The notes beneath the pieces are model-generated. The model did no database searches, was not told the DNA's origin, and saw only the letters and a program-made list of their open reading frames with translations. 64,000 nucleotides of DNA from the NCBI GenBank assembly GCA_947652605.1, contig OX393578.1, positions 54,133,415 to 54,197,414 of the forward strand, written 5' to 3'. Made by a program: the position numbers and the translations under genes. This DNA comes from Elmis aenea (taxonomy: Eukaryota; Arthropoda; Insecta; Coleoptera; Elmidae). Shown here one piece after another: positions 10,625-21,962 of the stretch (the first letter of the stretch is position 1; the number at the start of each line of letters is the position of its first letter).

Positions 10625-11924
10625 TCAAAATTATCAGAAGCTAGTGATGAAAAGTGTTAAAACTGGTCTAAAGTTCCTGCAACAGATCATTTAAGATAAG
10701 GAAGTTTTTAATTTAAATTATACCAAATTGGACTAAATGTAGTTTCCATTATCTTATGTCTACAATATTTACATCAAAAACCTTAATTTGTTTAAAGAGA
10801 ACACTTACATACAAAAATTGTATGTATTGTAATAATTCAACAGATTCATGTATTGTACAACATTATTATAAAAAATTTAATCTACATCATACGTCTTTAT
10901 CACTGAACAATTATGTAAAAAAAATTGCAATCGATTATAAAAAGTACTTAAGACACGAAAAAGTTTGTGGCAAATACGTTTGAAGTTAGCATATTCTTCA
11001 CACAAAATATAATTCACAAACGACAAAACTGTAGTTATATTTCTAAATTTAATTACCAAACAAATACTAATTAGAGAGGTTAATGAAAATGTGAGTAGAA
11101 AATATGTACTAAATATAATACTTACTCCTATTTTTTAACTCTTGTTGGTAATGTTCTGTAGTAGAATATTAACAGCAAATAATTTATGGAAATATAAAAC
11201 AATATTTGTATGGGATAATCTTGACACATTTAATACAGCCTATCACAATCAATATGTAAATTTTCTAACAATTCATTAGGATTGCATAACCATGTGAATA
11301 GATAATATTGTACATGTGTCAATCAATTTAATGAAATATACACGTTACATTATGCACTAATACGAGAACATGCTGAGATAATTTTCCAAATTTCTCATAA
11401 ATGAAAACTGTAATGTTAGATTTACAACTTGAACGATTTTGCAGGCCTAATATTCCAAGAATTTAATTTTCATTATTACTTTTTTCTGCAAGGCTTTTAT
11501 GCTTATATTTTCATCCTAATAAATATAAAACGTGAATAGAAGTACAAAGAGGAAAAAATAAACTTAACGTTATATATTTTTAGCTGTGTATGCTTCAAGT
11601 AACAATTTTTTAATTTTTGTTAGGACAGGCTATGTTGCGTGTCCGGTAAATTGGGTGAATTTGTGTTGTCATCACAAAATTACAGTGATATAGAATTTTT
11701 CGTGTTTTTTTTTTAATTTGTAGCACGCATTATTGGACTTGTAATTTGTTTATATACTTATATAGGTATTTTGTTATAAATAACATACCTAAGTACAATT
11801 GAAATTTTTTAAATTTAACTTCTTATTTGATACGTTGTTTGATTGTACCTACTTATATGTAATTGGTTGTTTTTTCAACGTCTATTTGAAATTTTTATAA
11901 TTTATTTAATACTTATTACAAAAA
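10625..11924. other. Unannotated very AT-rich sequence
   Basis: Nothing recognised: no coding signal, no element termini and no tandem repeat. Confidence 0.5.
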
Positions 11925-13210
11925 AAGATTGCTACTGAAGAAGATATTTTTGTGGTTTATTGACACTTCAACAGCTCAGGTTATTAGTGTCAGTTGTCTA
12001 TATTACATCTTGTTATACATTTTTATTTGTTTTAAAAAATCGATTGTTTTCTTTAGGTTCTCCTTTGTGTCCTTTAAAGCTGATCCAAAGGTACCCGCTA
12101 TTAGCTGTATTTTCCTTTCATCCTCGTACTTTGGGCAGTCCATCAGGATATGTTTGACTGTAAGGGGAAGCGCACAGTTTTCGCAAAGGTCCGGGTTCGT
12201 TCCATTTAGTAGATGTGTATGTGTTAGCCTTGTATGTCCTATTCTTAGTCGAGTGATTATTGTTTCGTCCTTTCGGTTGAAGTATTTTATTCTCTTTTCG
12301 GTGTTTTCTTTAATTTCTCTTAGTTTGTTGTTTTCAGTGTTATACCAGTCCGTATTCCACGAGAGCTTTGTTTTGATTTTAATGATTGATGTAATGTCTG
12401 AAGCTGGTATGGGGATGTTTTCTATATCTTCTTTTGTTGTTGCTTTTTTAGCCTCTTGGTCTGCTTGTTCATTTCCTATGATTCCCATATGGGCAGGGAC
12501 CCACATGATAGTTATATCGATGTTGGAGTTTAAAATTTGGTGAATATTCTCCTGGATCTTTTGAATGATTTTGCTACTTGTGTATATTGTCTGTATGTTT
12601 TTGACCGTGTTTAGAGAGTCCGTTAGTATGATGTACTTTGTGCTGCCTCTTTCTTTTATTTTCTCCGTTGCTTTTAGGAAAGTTGGGATCTTCTATATTT
12701 TAACGGTAGTTGACCAGACTCAGCTAGCAGGCTGTCTATGGGGCTGGTTCGAAAGGCCCCAGTAGCTATTCTTAGCGCGGTGTTTTGCGTTGGTTCAATT
12801 ATTTTGATAATGGACTTCTTTGCAGTGCTGTAGATTATACTACCGTAGTCTATTTTTGATCTTATGAGGGCTTGGTATATTTTAATGATTGTTTCGCTGT
12901 CTGCTCCCCATGTCTGATGTCCTAACATTTTTAATATATTTAGACGTTGTTGGCAATGCTTTTTTAGCTGTTGTATATGTGGTCTCCATGTCATTTTTTT
13001 GTCAATTACCATACCAAGAAACCTAATTTCGTTTACAAAGTCTATTGGCGAATCGTTTAATAAGAGTATGGGGTTGTATGTATTTAGGGGTGTACGGTAA
13101 AAATGCATTGCTTTTGTTTTTGTTTCGGAGAATTGAAAACCTGTTACGTTACTCCATTCTGTCAGATTATTTAAGGTTTGTTGGATTTTTTGTTTTACAG
13201 CGTTCATGAA
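11925..13210 (-). pseudogene. I/Jockey-type non-LTR remnant: thumb, RNase H, zinc-knuckle tail
   Basis: On the minus strand, 13207-12674 encodes the reverse transcriptase thumb (TGFQFSETKTKAMHF, EIRFLGMVIDKKMTW, RSKIDYGSIIYSTA, ending in LPLKYRRSQLS). After a frame change, 12680-12003 encodes the second half of an RNase H domain (YIILTDSLNTVKNIQ, then MWVPAHMGIIGNEQAD with its Asp) and a C-terminal cysteine-histidine cluster (CENCALPLTVKHILMDC). The first half of RNase H is missing, so an internal deletion of a few hundred bases joins LPLKYRR to the ILTDS block. The 3' end near 11930-11960 has AGCTGTTGAAGTGTCAATAAA on the minus strand, a usual tail of this group. The 5' part is gone. Confidence 0.9.
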
Positions 13211-13265
13211 GATTTTTCAACTAGTTTTGCATTTCTAAAGGCTCTTTACAAAAAAAGGCGTTTTT

Positions 13266-13310
13266 TTAACCCATTTATGCTCAAAGGTTCGTCAACGACC
13301 CTGCATATAT
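13266..13310 (+). mobile_element. Possible solitary piggyBac-type end
   Basis: TTAA followed by CCCATTTATGC and then a partly palindromic GGTTCGTCAACGACC resembles the layout of the piggyBac element at 29857 (TTAA, CCCATTAAGGC, then a GTCCTC palindrome). It also coincides with the point where the I/Jockey remnant stops. No matching opposite end was found downstream. Confidence 0.4.
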
Positions 13311-14121
13311 TTCAGCCTACTGAATCAAGGATGAGCTTGCAAACTAACTTTTGTTTTTGTTTTGATAAAGTCAGATATTAGGCTCCAACTTTAGATTACA
13401 TAAATCACTTGGTTTGTTGACAGTGTAATAATTGTGAGCTATCTAAACCATCTTTTTCTTTTGAGTGAGTGTTGGATAATTTATTTTAAAAAGTTCACTT
13501 TTAACAAATAAATTCTGCAGTTGTAACTTGGGTTTTCCTTATTCTATATGTTATTATACAAATAAAATAGATTAATCTTGGATTCCTGATTAAACAACAG
13601 TTTCGAAAAAGTTTAAAAAAAATTCATTATTAAAAACAGTTCTGGGCATAAAACTTATTTATTATTTACTAATGTTAGATTATCAAGAATGCACAAGAAC
13701 AATTGATTTAAATAAACATAATTCAAAAACGGTGTCTAAAAATCTTGACTGCTAACAATTTTTGTTCAACTTTGTTTAAGATTAAATAACCTTAATCAGG
13801 AAAAACATAAACTGAATTTTATTAGTTTTTGAATATTTTGGGGGCACAAGCTACCTTTTTCATATTTGTATTGTATCAAACTCCTAAAATATATTGTGTT
13901 ACAAAATATTGTACCTACAACACTTCATAATGTTAATCTTGAAGGAAAGCATTAAGAAGACTGTGCAAATCGTCAAGGTTAACTTAAAAATGCGATAGGA
14001 AAAACTGGACCCTAAAATAGATTTCGAATGATAAACCTGGAAGTGCTACACGTGTGATACAGCCAGAATATCATAAAAAAGTATTGGATTGTAAGCGTGC
14101 GTGAACTGTGAGGAGTTTGTT
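13311..14121. other. Unannotated AT-rich sequence
   Basis: Nothing recognised. If 13266 is a piggyBac end, this may include its decayed interior, but no transposase block is visible. Confidence 0.4.
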
Positions 14122-14474
14122 AAAGGCCTCTACTCAACAACCAATTTGTCGGGACAACCGACCGACCATTTCGATAAATGGTTTAATGTGTAGTGTGTCA
14201 CCCGACCAACAGGACAGTTGGAACGGTCGGGTGGCCAGACCATCCAACAAGCCAATCGCCCCACCACATTCCTCTAGATAAGGACTATTAAACCGAAAAT
14301 TTAACGCTATTTATAAATTTGTTATCCACAAAATTGCATCAGAGCCAAAATAATAAAAAAAGTTATGACGTTTATGCTGTGTTGGTTGGACTGATCGGTA
14401 GGTGTGTAGACAACACCCAACTCGGAGTTCCCGACGGTCGGCTCCGACAAGTTGGCTAATGAGTACAGGCCTTT
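14122..14474. mobile_element. AAAGGCCT-ended inverted-repeat element, copy 1
   Basis: The ends are AAAGGCCTCTACTCA and inverted AAAGGCCTGTACTCA, followed inward by AACCAATTTGTCGG and its partner CCGACAAGTTGG. The interior carries GC-rich blocks such as GGTCGGGTGGCCAGACCATC. A second copy at 33079-33418 matches along its whole length, including GTTATGACGTTTATGCTGTG. T/A-rich flanks fit a 2-3 base duplication but do not settle it. No reading frame of interest. Confidence 0.8.
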
Positions 14475-15155
14475 TATACATAACGCAGCGTTGCCGCATT
14501 GCACGCTTTGAGATCTAAGCTAGGTATTTTGACTATAAGGTAATCCCCATTTTTGCAGCAGATGCCAAAACCGGCTGCGCGTTAGCCGCTAGTCCCCCCT
14601 TGAAGCGAAGAAAAATGGCGTTCCGTCATCAGAAAGACGTGTTGTGTTAATGGTGTGATAATTAGTGCGTTTAACCTCGAAATATCGCGTAAAATTCCCA
14701 AGTTTTGGATGCATCGTATAAAGCTTGGGTTTTTGATTCGGTTCAGAAACTCGATCGATCAACGAATGTCTTTCAAAACTGGGAATTTTCGGTAGTGTTG
14801 GGAAAAAAGAAGAGGAAGCTGTTGCACCATCGCTGTAGGTGTTTTGCCGTAAAGGTAGGATGAATATAAATTATTAAATGTTTATCGCAGCCATGAGTAT
14901 TTATTTGCTAGTAAAATAAGGTTTTCGACAACGATTTAGGGAAGAGTCCAGGCAGTTGATAAATCTTTGAAATACGTTCATATTTTTCGCTATGTGTATA
15001 GATTACGGCAGCGAATGCGAGCTTTATATACACACACAGGGTGTTCCAAAAGTCATTACCATCTTAATTGCGTCTTTAGTTTTTTTGGAATTGTTTCCAA
15101 AAAAATCTACTGCACCGGGCGCTGTATTGCGGCAGATGATACATGACAGATCTTA
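14475..15155. other. Unassigned stretch, locally GC-richer
   Basis: No transposon recognised up to about 15020. GC-richer sequence at 14560-14640 contains a short frame starting MAFRHQKDVLC, too short to call. From about 15035 a TACAGGGTG-like end (CACAGGGTGTTCCAAAAGTC) begins and is followed by about 120 bases before the next element starts. Confidence 0.35.
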
Positions 15156-17012
15156 TACAGGGTGAGTCATTAGTGGCGGATCGGTCGATTGTGGCTAAAC
15201 GGTTTGAGATAGAAAGTTGATTCAAACGGTATTCCATACAGTTTTTTCTTCCGAACACGATAAAAATATTTTTAAATATACAGGGTGAGTCACCTCTCTG
15301 GAACCAATAGCAACTTTTATATTTCAAATACAACACCCCATTTTTTATTTAATATTCTTGACCGCCTTCACTTTAGCTTTACATCGATATAAAATAGTAG
15401 AGATTTTTATGCGGCCTTGTCACTAAAAAAAAATAATTTTCAAAATTTTTCAAGGTTTAAGTCTTTATTAAAAATATTCTCCTGAAGTCATTTTTCGAAG
15501 CACAGAGTTGTAATTTGGTAAGGACATGCAGAAAACATTGCTCTATTAGCTAGATACGAAAAAGTTTGAATCGCGCATACAGGGTGTTCATAAATAGGTG
15601 GCAACTTTCCTGATTTTCAAAAGCTCGTAATTCAATTTTTTCAAATGCAAACCTCTGTATTTTCTTATATCATCGAATTCGTCTTTAAGAGAGCTTCATT
15701 TTTTGTTAATTATGTCCTATACCCAAAACTCGTACTTTTCGAGATATTCGACTTTTTTTTTCTAATCGTTATTGAAGCAAATAGGATGCCGTGAAAATCG
15801 AAAAAGCTGACTATTCACTTCTGTAACGTCAAAAACTTGTCATTTATTTCTTGAATTATAGCATATCCACAATTAATTTCACTTTACAAGAGCAAATTGA
15901 CATGGTTTATTCACCGTTTTGTGTATTTAATTACTAATAGTAGGTAGATACTTAGTCTTGTGGATTCATTTATAAGCAATAAATAAATTGGCAACCAAGT
16001 CAATTTTATTATTGTTATGAACTTTACTAGTGTTTCTAAACCTTAAAGGGAGCGGGAAGAAAAATGGAAAATGAAAGACAAATTATTTGTCGAAACCATA
16101 AAAAAAAATTAAATAAATTCTGTAAATAAAATAATAGAACAAAAAAATCATTGCTATAGGAGATTGAATAAACTAGTTAGCCTCTAAGTGCATATTAATT
16201 AAAATGGCCGAAAATCCTTGCCGCCAGCAAAGGATTTCTTTCGCCTTCTCTCAAGCAATAAACCATATCAATTTGCTCTTGTAAAGTGAAATTAATTGTG
16301 GATATGGTATAATTCAAGAAATAAATGACAAGTTTTTGACGTTAGTGAAGTGAACAGTCAGCTTTTTCGATTTTCACGGCATCCTATTTGCTTTAATAAC
16401 GATTAGAAAAAAAAGTCGAATATCTCGAAAAGTACGAGTTTTGGGTATAGGACATACTTAACAAAAAATGAAGCTCTGTTCAAGACGAATTCGATGATAT
16501 GAGAAAATACAGGGGTTTGCATTTGAAAAACTTGAATTACGAGCTTTTGAAAATCAGGAAAGTTGCCACCTATTTATGAACACCCTGTATGCGCGATTCA
16601 AACTTTTTCGTATCTAGCTAATAGAGCAATGTTTTCTGCATCACATTACCAAATTACAACTCTGTGCTTCGAAAAATGACTTCAGGAGAATATTTTTAAT
16701 AAAGACTTAAAACCTTGAAAAATTTTGAAAATTATTTTTTTTTAGTGACGAGGCCGCATAAAAACCTCTACTATTTTATATCGATGTAAAGCTAAAATGA
16801 AGGCGGTCAAGAATATTAAATAAAAAATGGGGTGTTGTATTTGAAATATAAAAGTTGCTATTGGTTCCAGAGAGGTGACTCACCCTGTATATTTAAAAAT
16901 ATTTTTATCGTGTTCGGAAGAAAAAACTGTATGGAATACCGTTTGAATCAACTTTCTATCTCAAACCGTTTAGCCACAATCGACCGATCCGCCACTAATG
17001 ACTCACCCTGTA
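15156..17012. mobile_element. Large palindromic TACAGGGTG element with about 750-base arms
   Basis: Left arm 15156-15908 and right arm 16261-17012 are inverted copies of each other over almost their whole length, around a unique loop of about 350 bases. The outermost bases are TACAGGGTGAGTCATTAGTG. Each arm also contains two further TACAGGGTG motifs (left arm 15276 and 15578; right arm near 16589 and 16889), and the innermost one opens an 82-base module (15578-15659; mirrored 16508-16589). The arms hold no credible protein; identical small frames near 15100-15330 and 16840-17000 are mirror shadows. The loop shows no gene. It is non-autonomous. Confidence 0.85.
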
Positions 17013-17148
17013 CTTATTTTGAGATGTTCAAACACTTGTCTGCTCTAATTATTTTACAGAAATATTGCAAGATATGTTTATCTCAGCAATTTCAGCATTT
17101 TTCCTAGTTGAATAATATTTTGATACATGTGTTTGTAAAGTTTTTATT

Positions 17149-17422
17149 CAGGGTGGCCCAAAAGTGACTATCTATTTTATTGATTTGAGTTGTGTTTATG
17201 AAAATTTTTATTCTGTACAATGTTTGTCTATTATAGTACATTAATAATCAATGTTGAAAAGTAAATAAGTACATAAAATAACAAAAAATCGTTTAAAAAC
17301 TTGTACTTCTATACCTATAGTACATTTGTGTAACAATGGACAGACAGACCAACCATTCTACTAAAATAAAACTATTTTAAAATACACAATCAATAAATAG
17401 ATAACGACTTTTGGGAACCTTA
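17149..17422. mobile_element. Short inverted-repeat element, CAGGGTGGCCCAAAAGT ends
   Basis: The left end CAGGGTGGCCCAAAAGTGAC pairs with the inverted right end AAGGTTCCCAAAAGTCG, and the inverted match continues inward through TATCTATTTTATTGAT. About 274 bases, no coding capacity. The terminus is a variant of the TACAGGGTG type. Confidence 0.6.
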
Positions 17423-18174
17423 AAAAGTCCTTTATGCAAAAGCTTGGCAAATACTTTAAAAATAGTTTGTTTTAACAGGAAATATATAAAAACCTATCTG
17501 CGTAGTTACGCGTTTGCAACCTTGGGGAGCAATTTCAGTATTTTGTATTGCTCACTGTAAACATGTCTTTAAATGAAGTTAAAACTTAAGAAATTGTTGT
17601 TAAGAATTGTTTTTCGATAATAACTCTAAAAACTTATCTTGCGCTGAATTATTAAACCCCGGAGAGTAATTGCAGAATTTTTGTTGGTGCAGCAGAAAAG
17701 CATTTAGAAAAATAATAGCAAACTCGACAAAGAGTTAAGAGTTGAAATGTTTTTTGAAAAGTAATTATAAAAATTTATTTTGCGCTGATTATTTAACCCC
17801 GTAGTGTTTAATTTTTTGTTGGTCCAGTTTAAAAATATTAAAAAAACATCTTCTGTAGGTATTTAAAAATTTTAAAATCAGAACACTAAGACGAAACAAA
17901 TACTTAAAAATCGATTTATTTAGCAATAAATTTTATTACAAGAAATGTGTCTGTTCTATCATTTATATATTTTAAATTAAAACATTAGCTTAAAATTACA
18001 CAAATACCTCAACAAAAAAAATTAATAAAAAGGTTAACAATGAAAGTCTATCTTGTAATAAGATATACAACACTAAAAATTTTGTTATTGACTGTTTACA
18101 AGTATTTAAAACATTGTGTTTATAAGTTAGTCAAATACATTCGATGAAAATATTAAACTTGCAATACCACTTCC
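17423..18174. other. Unannotated AT-rich sequence with a loose internal duplication
   Basis: Two stretches near 17580-17690 and 17750-17860 share phrases such as TTTTGCGCTGA.TATT.AACCCC and TTGTTGGT.CAG, suggesting an old tandem duplication of about 170 bases. No gene seen. Confidence 0.35.
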
Positions 18175-18352
18175 GGTTTTATAGGAAACGAACTCAAACT
18201 TTGGATTTTTAAATGGAACACCCTGTATATTTTTAAATGTTTTCGATTCTTTTTAAAATTTAAGTTCTTTAAAACGGCAGTGGAATTTCGTTTAAAAATA
18301 ATATCGGCAAAACATTAATTAACACTTTGCACCAACTACATTTTTAAAATAT

Positions 18353-19680
18353 TAGGGTTAAACGTGGTAATACGCCCCAGCCGGAAAAACGCCCCACCTA
18401 TGTAGTTTAGTTGTTTAATCATCGATGACACTACTAGTATCACATAATGGTAGTGTTAGTTAAGGAGTTTAGTATACCTCCACCACCTCACTAGTTTCCC
18501 GCTGAAAATCGAAAATATTCGCAATTCACGGCAAGTGGACGTTGTATTATTTCTGGCTCAATTATTGAAAAAACAATTTCGCATGAAGTGTATTAGTATC
18601 GTTCAAATTTCGACATAAATTCGGAAAGCTTGTTTCATAACCTCTAAAATGACATTACGCATTTATTTACTAATGCCTCAATGGTCTTGGTACACCAGTG
18701 GGGCGTTTTTCACCACTGTTTGGGAATTACGCCCCAGATCTAAAAGTGTAAAATGCCCCTTTTGCTTTTTCTCAATTTCGGACGCCAATGAGGCAAACAG
18801 GTCTACTGCTTTTTCCAAACGTGACGATGTGCCCATCGATAGGAATAAAAATCGTGGAGAACAACAATCATCCCCAACTACTGTGCCATTAGATGAACCT
18901 GGGCCATCAGGACTGCAAAGAACCCCACCAAAAAGGCCACAGCCATCTGCAACTACTTTTAGCAAAAAATCCTCTGAAGAAGAAACCCCTTCTAAATTTC
19001 TTGCACAAACAAATCCGATTCCAGTCATTCCACCAATTCTTACTAAAAGAAAACAGGCCGCTACGCTGTTGACATCTCCAAAAAACCGACGCAAACGTAA
19101 AATTTTATGTGGGAAAAAGCAAAACATCAGTGCGAAAAGAGAAGGTAAGAAAACTAAAGTTACTAATGTAACCCGCGCACCAAAAAAAGATGAAAAGTAT
19201 TAAACGTTTTGAATCAACGTCATCTGAGAGTTCAGAGGAACTCGTATTGAGTTCTTCTGAGGAAGTTTCAGATGAATCTGAAGAGATTTTCATCAAATGC
19301 GGTGATAACTACTACTCCACGAAATCGAAAGTAGACTGGATACAGTGCACAGCGTGTTCTCGATGGCTTCACGAAACGTGTACAACGTATGAAGATTTAT
19401 GTCACTTGTGTGGTGCAAAAAATTAAGTTCTTAATAAAAATAAGTAGTAATAATCGTGTGGGGCGTTTTCCACAGCAGAGTGGGTAATACGCCTCAAAGG
19501 AAAGGGTTCCAAATTGTTTTTTTATTGTTTTCCTGCGTTTACTTTTCGCAAACTTTTTATATTTACGTATGTACACTCATTATACTAATTAGAAATGTAT
19601 TTTTTGTTTAGAATAAAGCTATCATTTTGCAGTAACGATTTTTTTTTTAAAAGTGGGGCGTATTTCACCGTTTTACCCTA
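18353..19680 (+). mobile_element. pogo/Tigger-type element with TA target duplication, catalytic core deleted
   Basis: The element is 18355-19678, flanked by TA on each side. Terminal inverted repeats of about 25 bases begin GGGTTAAACG and GGGTAAAACG, both running into ATACGCCCCA. Comparison with 46825-46845 shows that removing the element and one TA restores the uninterrupted sequence. At 18701-18736 a second copy of the terminus (GGGCGTTTTTCACCACTGTT then ATTACGCCCCA) lies inside, facing itself. The surviving coding part is only the transposase tail (see next entry). A 1.3 kb internal-deletion derivative of a Tc1/mariner-superfamily pogo element. Confidence 0.9.
18649..19426 (+). pseudogene. 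C-terminal remnant of a pogo-type transposase with zinc finger
   Basis: Two frames cover the tail of a pogo/Tigger-like transposase. In 18870-19203 are the proline-rich linker (LDEPGPSGLQRTPPKRPQP), PIPVIPPILTKRKQAATLL and lysine-rich segments (KNRRKRKILCGKKQ). After a frame change, 19190-19426 gives a serine/glutamate-rich acidic patch and then WIQCTACSRWLHETC and CHLCGAKN, a PHD-like zinc-binding arrangement usual at the end of insect pogo transposases. The first cysteine pair of the finger is incomplete (FIKCG). The helix-turn-helix and DDE catalytic domains are absent. The first 40 codons of the upstream frame are terminus-like DNA, not transposase. Confidence 0.85.
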
Positions 19681-19745
19681 TACAGGGCGTTTTTTACGCT
19701 TGGTCAAACTTGTGAAACTTTAAATTTTTTTTTAAATACATTTAC

Positions 19746-20741
19746 AATGGCGGTTGTAGAAAAAAACAATAAACACACTAATAAGTTGTCATGGATTTGT
19801 AGTCAAAGCTTTACTTTATTTGATTTTAAATTTTGCCATTTAAATTGGTGTTATGCAAGTATTCCTGGTTAAATCTGAACGCTTCTATGCTATAAACTTG
19901 TATAATGAAATGTGTATCTATGTACTCGATGTAAAATTACGTTTTACTTCGCGACTTTGGTACTCAGTAGTACATTTTCGTTATGCGTTTTGCGTTCGTT
20001 ATAATTTTATCATTTTCTCACGCGGCAACTCTTTTAGTTCTATTTTAAAAAACGTTTTGACAGTCCCCCAAGGTATTGTTTTGTCTGAGTGGCTCAACTT
20101 GAATTATAATAGAGCACTACAAACAATGGTTTTCATTAAAATATAATTACGTACGCTTTGATACTGCCGACAAAAATTTTCTTTATTGTGATGCACAACA
20201 CTCACTCTATGGAGGGCAATATTAAATGCACCGAATTCGCTGAAATCTTAACAGAAATTTTCACGTAGTGATGGAAAGTTTTCTATCTACCCTTTTACAG
20301 GTTCGCGAAGATTTATATAGAGGGCGCCGTTGCTTTCGTTGCGAAATTAATCAATAATTTTAGCCAGTTATGCTGTTTTATTGTATTGAAATTCACTGCA
20401 AATGTGGATATTTTAATGTTCATTTGCTGTAAGGATTAACGAATAATAATAATTGAAGTATTTTAATAATTCATAATAATAGGGGCTAGAAAATGTTTGA
20501 TGGTTTGTTTAGGAAATGTAACACTTGCAAACTTTATTTTGTATAGGTACAAGTTGCCACCCACTAAAAGGTATAAATTAATACATTTGCAAAAAAAATC
20601 GACTAATCGACGAGTGATAGATTACTTTTAAGTTGTCGAGTATAGTATTGTTATCTAAAAATTTTAATTTGAGCACAGTTGCGGATTTTTAGGTTGGTTA
20701 AAAATATGGGAGGAAAGTTTTCTTAGCTGTATTGTTGATTT
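19746..20741. other. Unannotated sequence
   Basis: A 97-codon frame at 19853-20146 has no recognisable domain. A GC-richer patch at 20270-20345 has no identified function. I see no element ends. Confidence 0.4.
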
Positions 20742-21476
20742 TCCATATCAATTTGCTCTTGTAAAGTGAAATTAATGCTATAATTCAAGAAATAAATGAC
20801 AAGTTTTTGACGTTAAAGTAGTCAGCTTTTTCGATTTCCACGGCATCCTATATGCTTTAATAACGATTAGAAGAAAAAATGTCGAATATCTCGAAAAATA
20901 TGAGTTTTAAGTATAGACATACTTAACAAAAAATGAAGCTCTCTTAAAGACGAATTCGATGACATAAGAAAATACAAGGGTTTGCAATTGAAAAAAATTT
21001 AATTACGAGCTTTTGAAAATCAGGAAAGTTGCCACCTATTTATGAACACCCTGTATGCGTGATTCAAACTTTTTCGTATCGAGCTAATAGAGCAATGTAT
21101 TCTGCATGTCCTTACCAAGTTACAACTCTGTGCTTCGAAAAATGACTTCATGAGAATTTTTTAAATAAAGACTTAAAACCTTGAAAAATTTTGAAAATCA
21201 TTTTTTCTAGTGACAAGGCCGCATAAAAACCTGTACTATTTTATATCGATGTAAAGCTAAAATGAAGGCGGTCAAGAATATTAAATAAAAAATGGGGTGT
21301 TGTATTTGAAATATAAAAGTTGCTATTCGTTTCAGAGAGGTGACACACCCCGTATATTTGAAAATATTTTTATCGTGTTCGGAAGAAAAAACTGCATGAA
21401 ATACCGTTTGAATCAACTTTCTATCTCAAACCGTTTAGCCACAATCGACCGATCCGCTACTAATGACACACCCTGT
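20742..21476 (+). repeat. Single-arm copy of the 15.1-17.0 kb palindrome
   Basis: From CCATATCAATTTGCTCTTGT to the terminal ACACACCCTGTA this follows the right arm 16264-17012 with small deletions (for example the segment ATTGTGGATATGG after GAAATTA is lost). The opposite arm is absent. It retains the 82-base-class module at 20973-21055 (83 bases here) and three CACCCTGTA-type motifs. A collapsed palindrome or one-arm progenitor are both possible. Confidence 0.85.
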
Positions 21477-21562
21477 ATATAAGGTTGATGTAGTTATTGT
21501 CAATAATATGCAAGCTACAAAGGTTTTTAAATTTTTTTAAAAGAAAAACAGGTTTAGAAAAC

Positions 21563-21962
21563 CAGGGGTTTGGAGTAGTCCAATTTTTTAATTGCTCCAC
21601 TCCGGCATCAAAATGCCTGCTCCAGCTCCGCTCCAGCTCCGTTCCATGCCCCAAATATTGTTAACATAAAAAAAAAAGTTTTTTGATTAAGAAAATTGTT
21701 TTTAAAAACAAAGTTTTAACTTTATCGGATATTTTTATAGAATATTTGTCGCTAACAAACAAGTGAAGTTACATAAATGTTTGAAAAAACAAATTATTGA
21801 TCTTCAAACGTTGAAAAAAAAAAGTAGTTTTTTTAAAAATAGTAGTAGTAGTAGCAGCGGAGCAATCAAAATTATTTGTTCTGGACTGCGCTCCTGCTCC
21901 GGGCAAAAACCCATTGCTCCACTGCTCCGTGCTTCAGCTCCGTGCTCCGCTTCAAATCCCTG
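21563..21962. mobile_element. GCTCC-rich hAT-like short element
   Basis: The ends are CAGGGGTTTGGAG and, inverted, CAGGGATTTGAAG. Both subterminal regions (21595-21650 and 21855-21950) are dense in GCTCC/GGAGC, mutually inverted, and surround an AT-rich centre with a run of AGT triplets (21840-21857). CAGGG starts suggest hAT, but the 8-base flanks (TAGAAAAC and GTGAAAAA) agree at only part of the positions. A partial copy lies at 7120-7370. Confidence 0.7.

Larger units (their letters stand above)
18175..19745. repeat. Diverged copy of the 46.4 kb palindrome arm, split by a pogo element
   Basis: 18200-18354 follows 46580-46836 (GGAACACCCTGTATATTTTT, then CGTTTAAAAAT, ATTAATTAACACTTTGC and AACTACATTT), and 19679-19745 continues it (TATACAGGGCGTTTTTTACG, GGTCAAACTTGTGAAACTTT). 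The two parts are separated exactly by the element at 18355-19678, so the unbroken relative at 46.8 kb serves as an empty-site reference. Confidence 0.85.

Noticed and set aside
11929..12543. 204-codon plus-strand frame opposite the RNase H region
   Set aside because: It is the antisense shadow of the I/Jockey coding sequence, whose motifs are on the minus strand.
15076..17107. Two near-identical 86-91 codon frames starting MLYLKYKSCYWFQRGDS, with relatives at 10440 and 21297
   Set aside because: They are the same arm of a palindromic repeat read in opposite directions, and they contain CACCCTGTA termini. Conservation follows from copying of the repeat, with no sign of a protein family.
18649..18770. 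N-terminal part of the pogo frame as true transposase start
   Set aside because: Bases 18701-18736 repeat the element's terminal sequence, so this part of the frame is non-coding DNA read by chance.
19853..20146. 97-codon plus-strand frame
   Set aside because: No recognisable motif and AT-driven residue composition.
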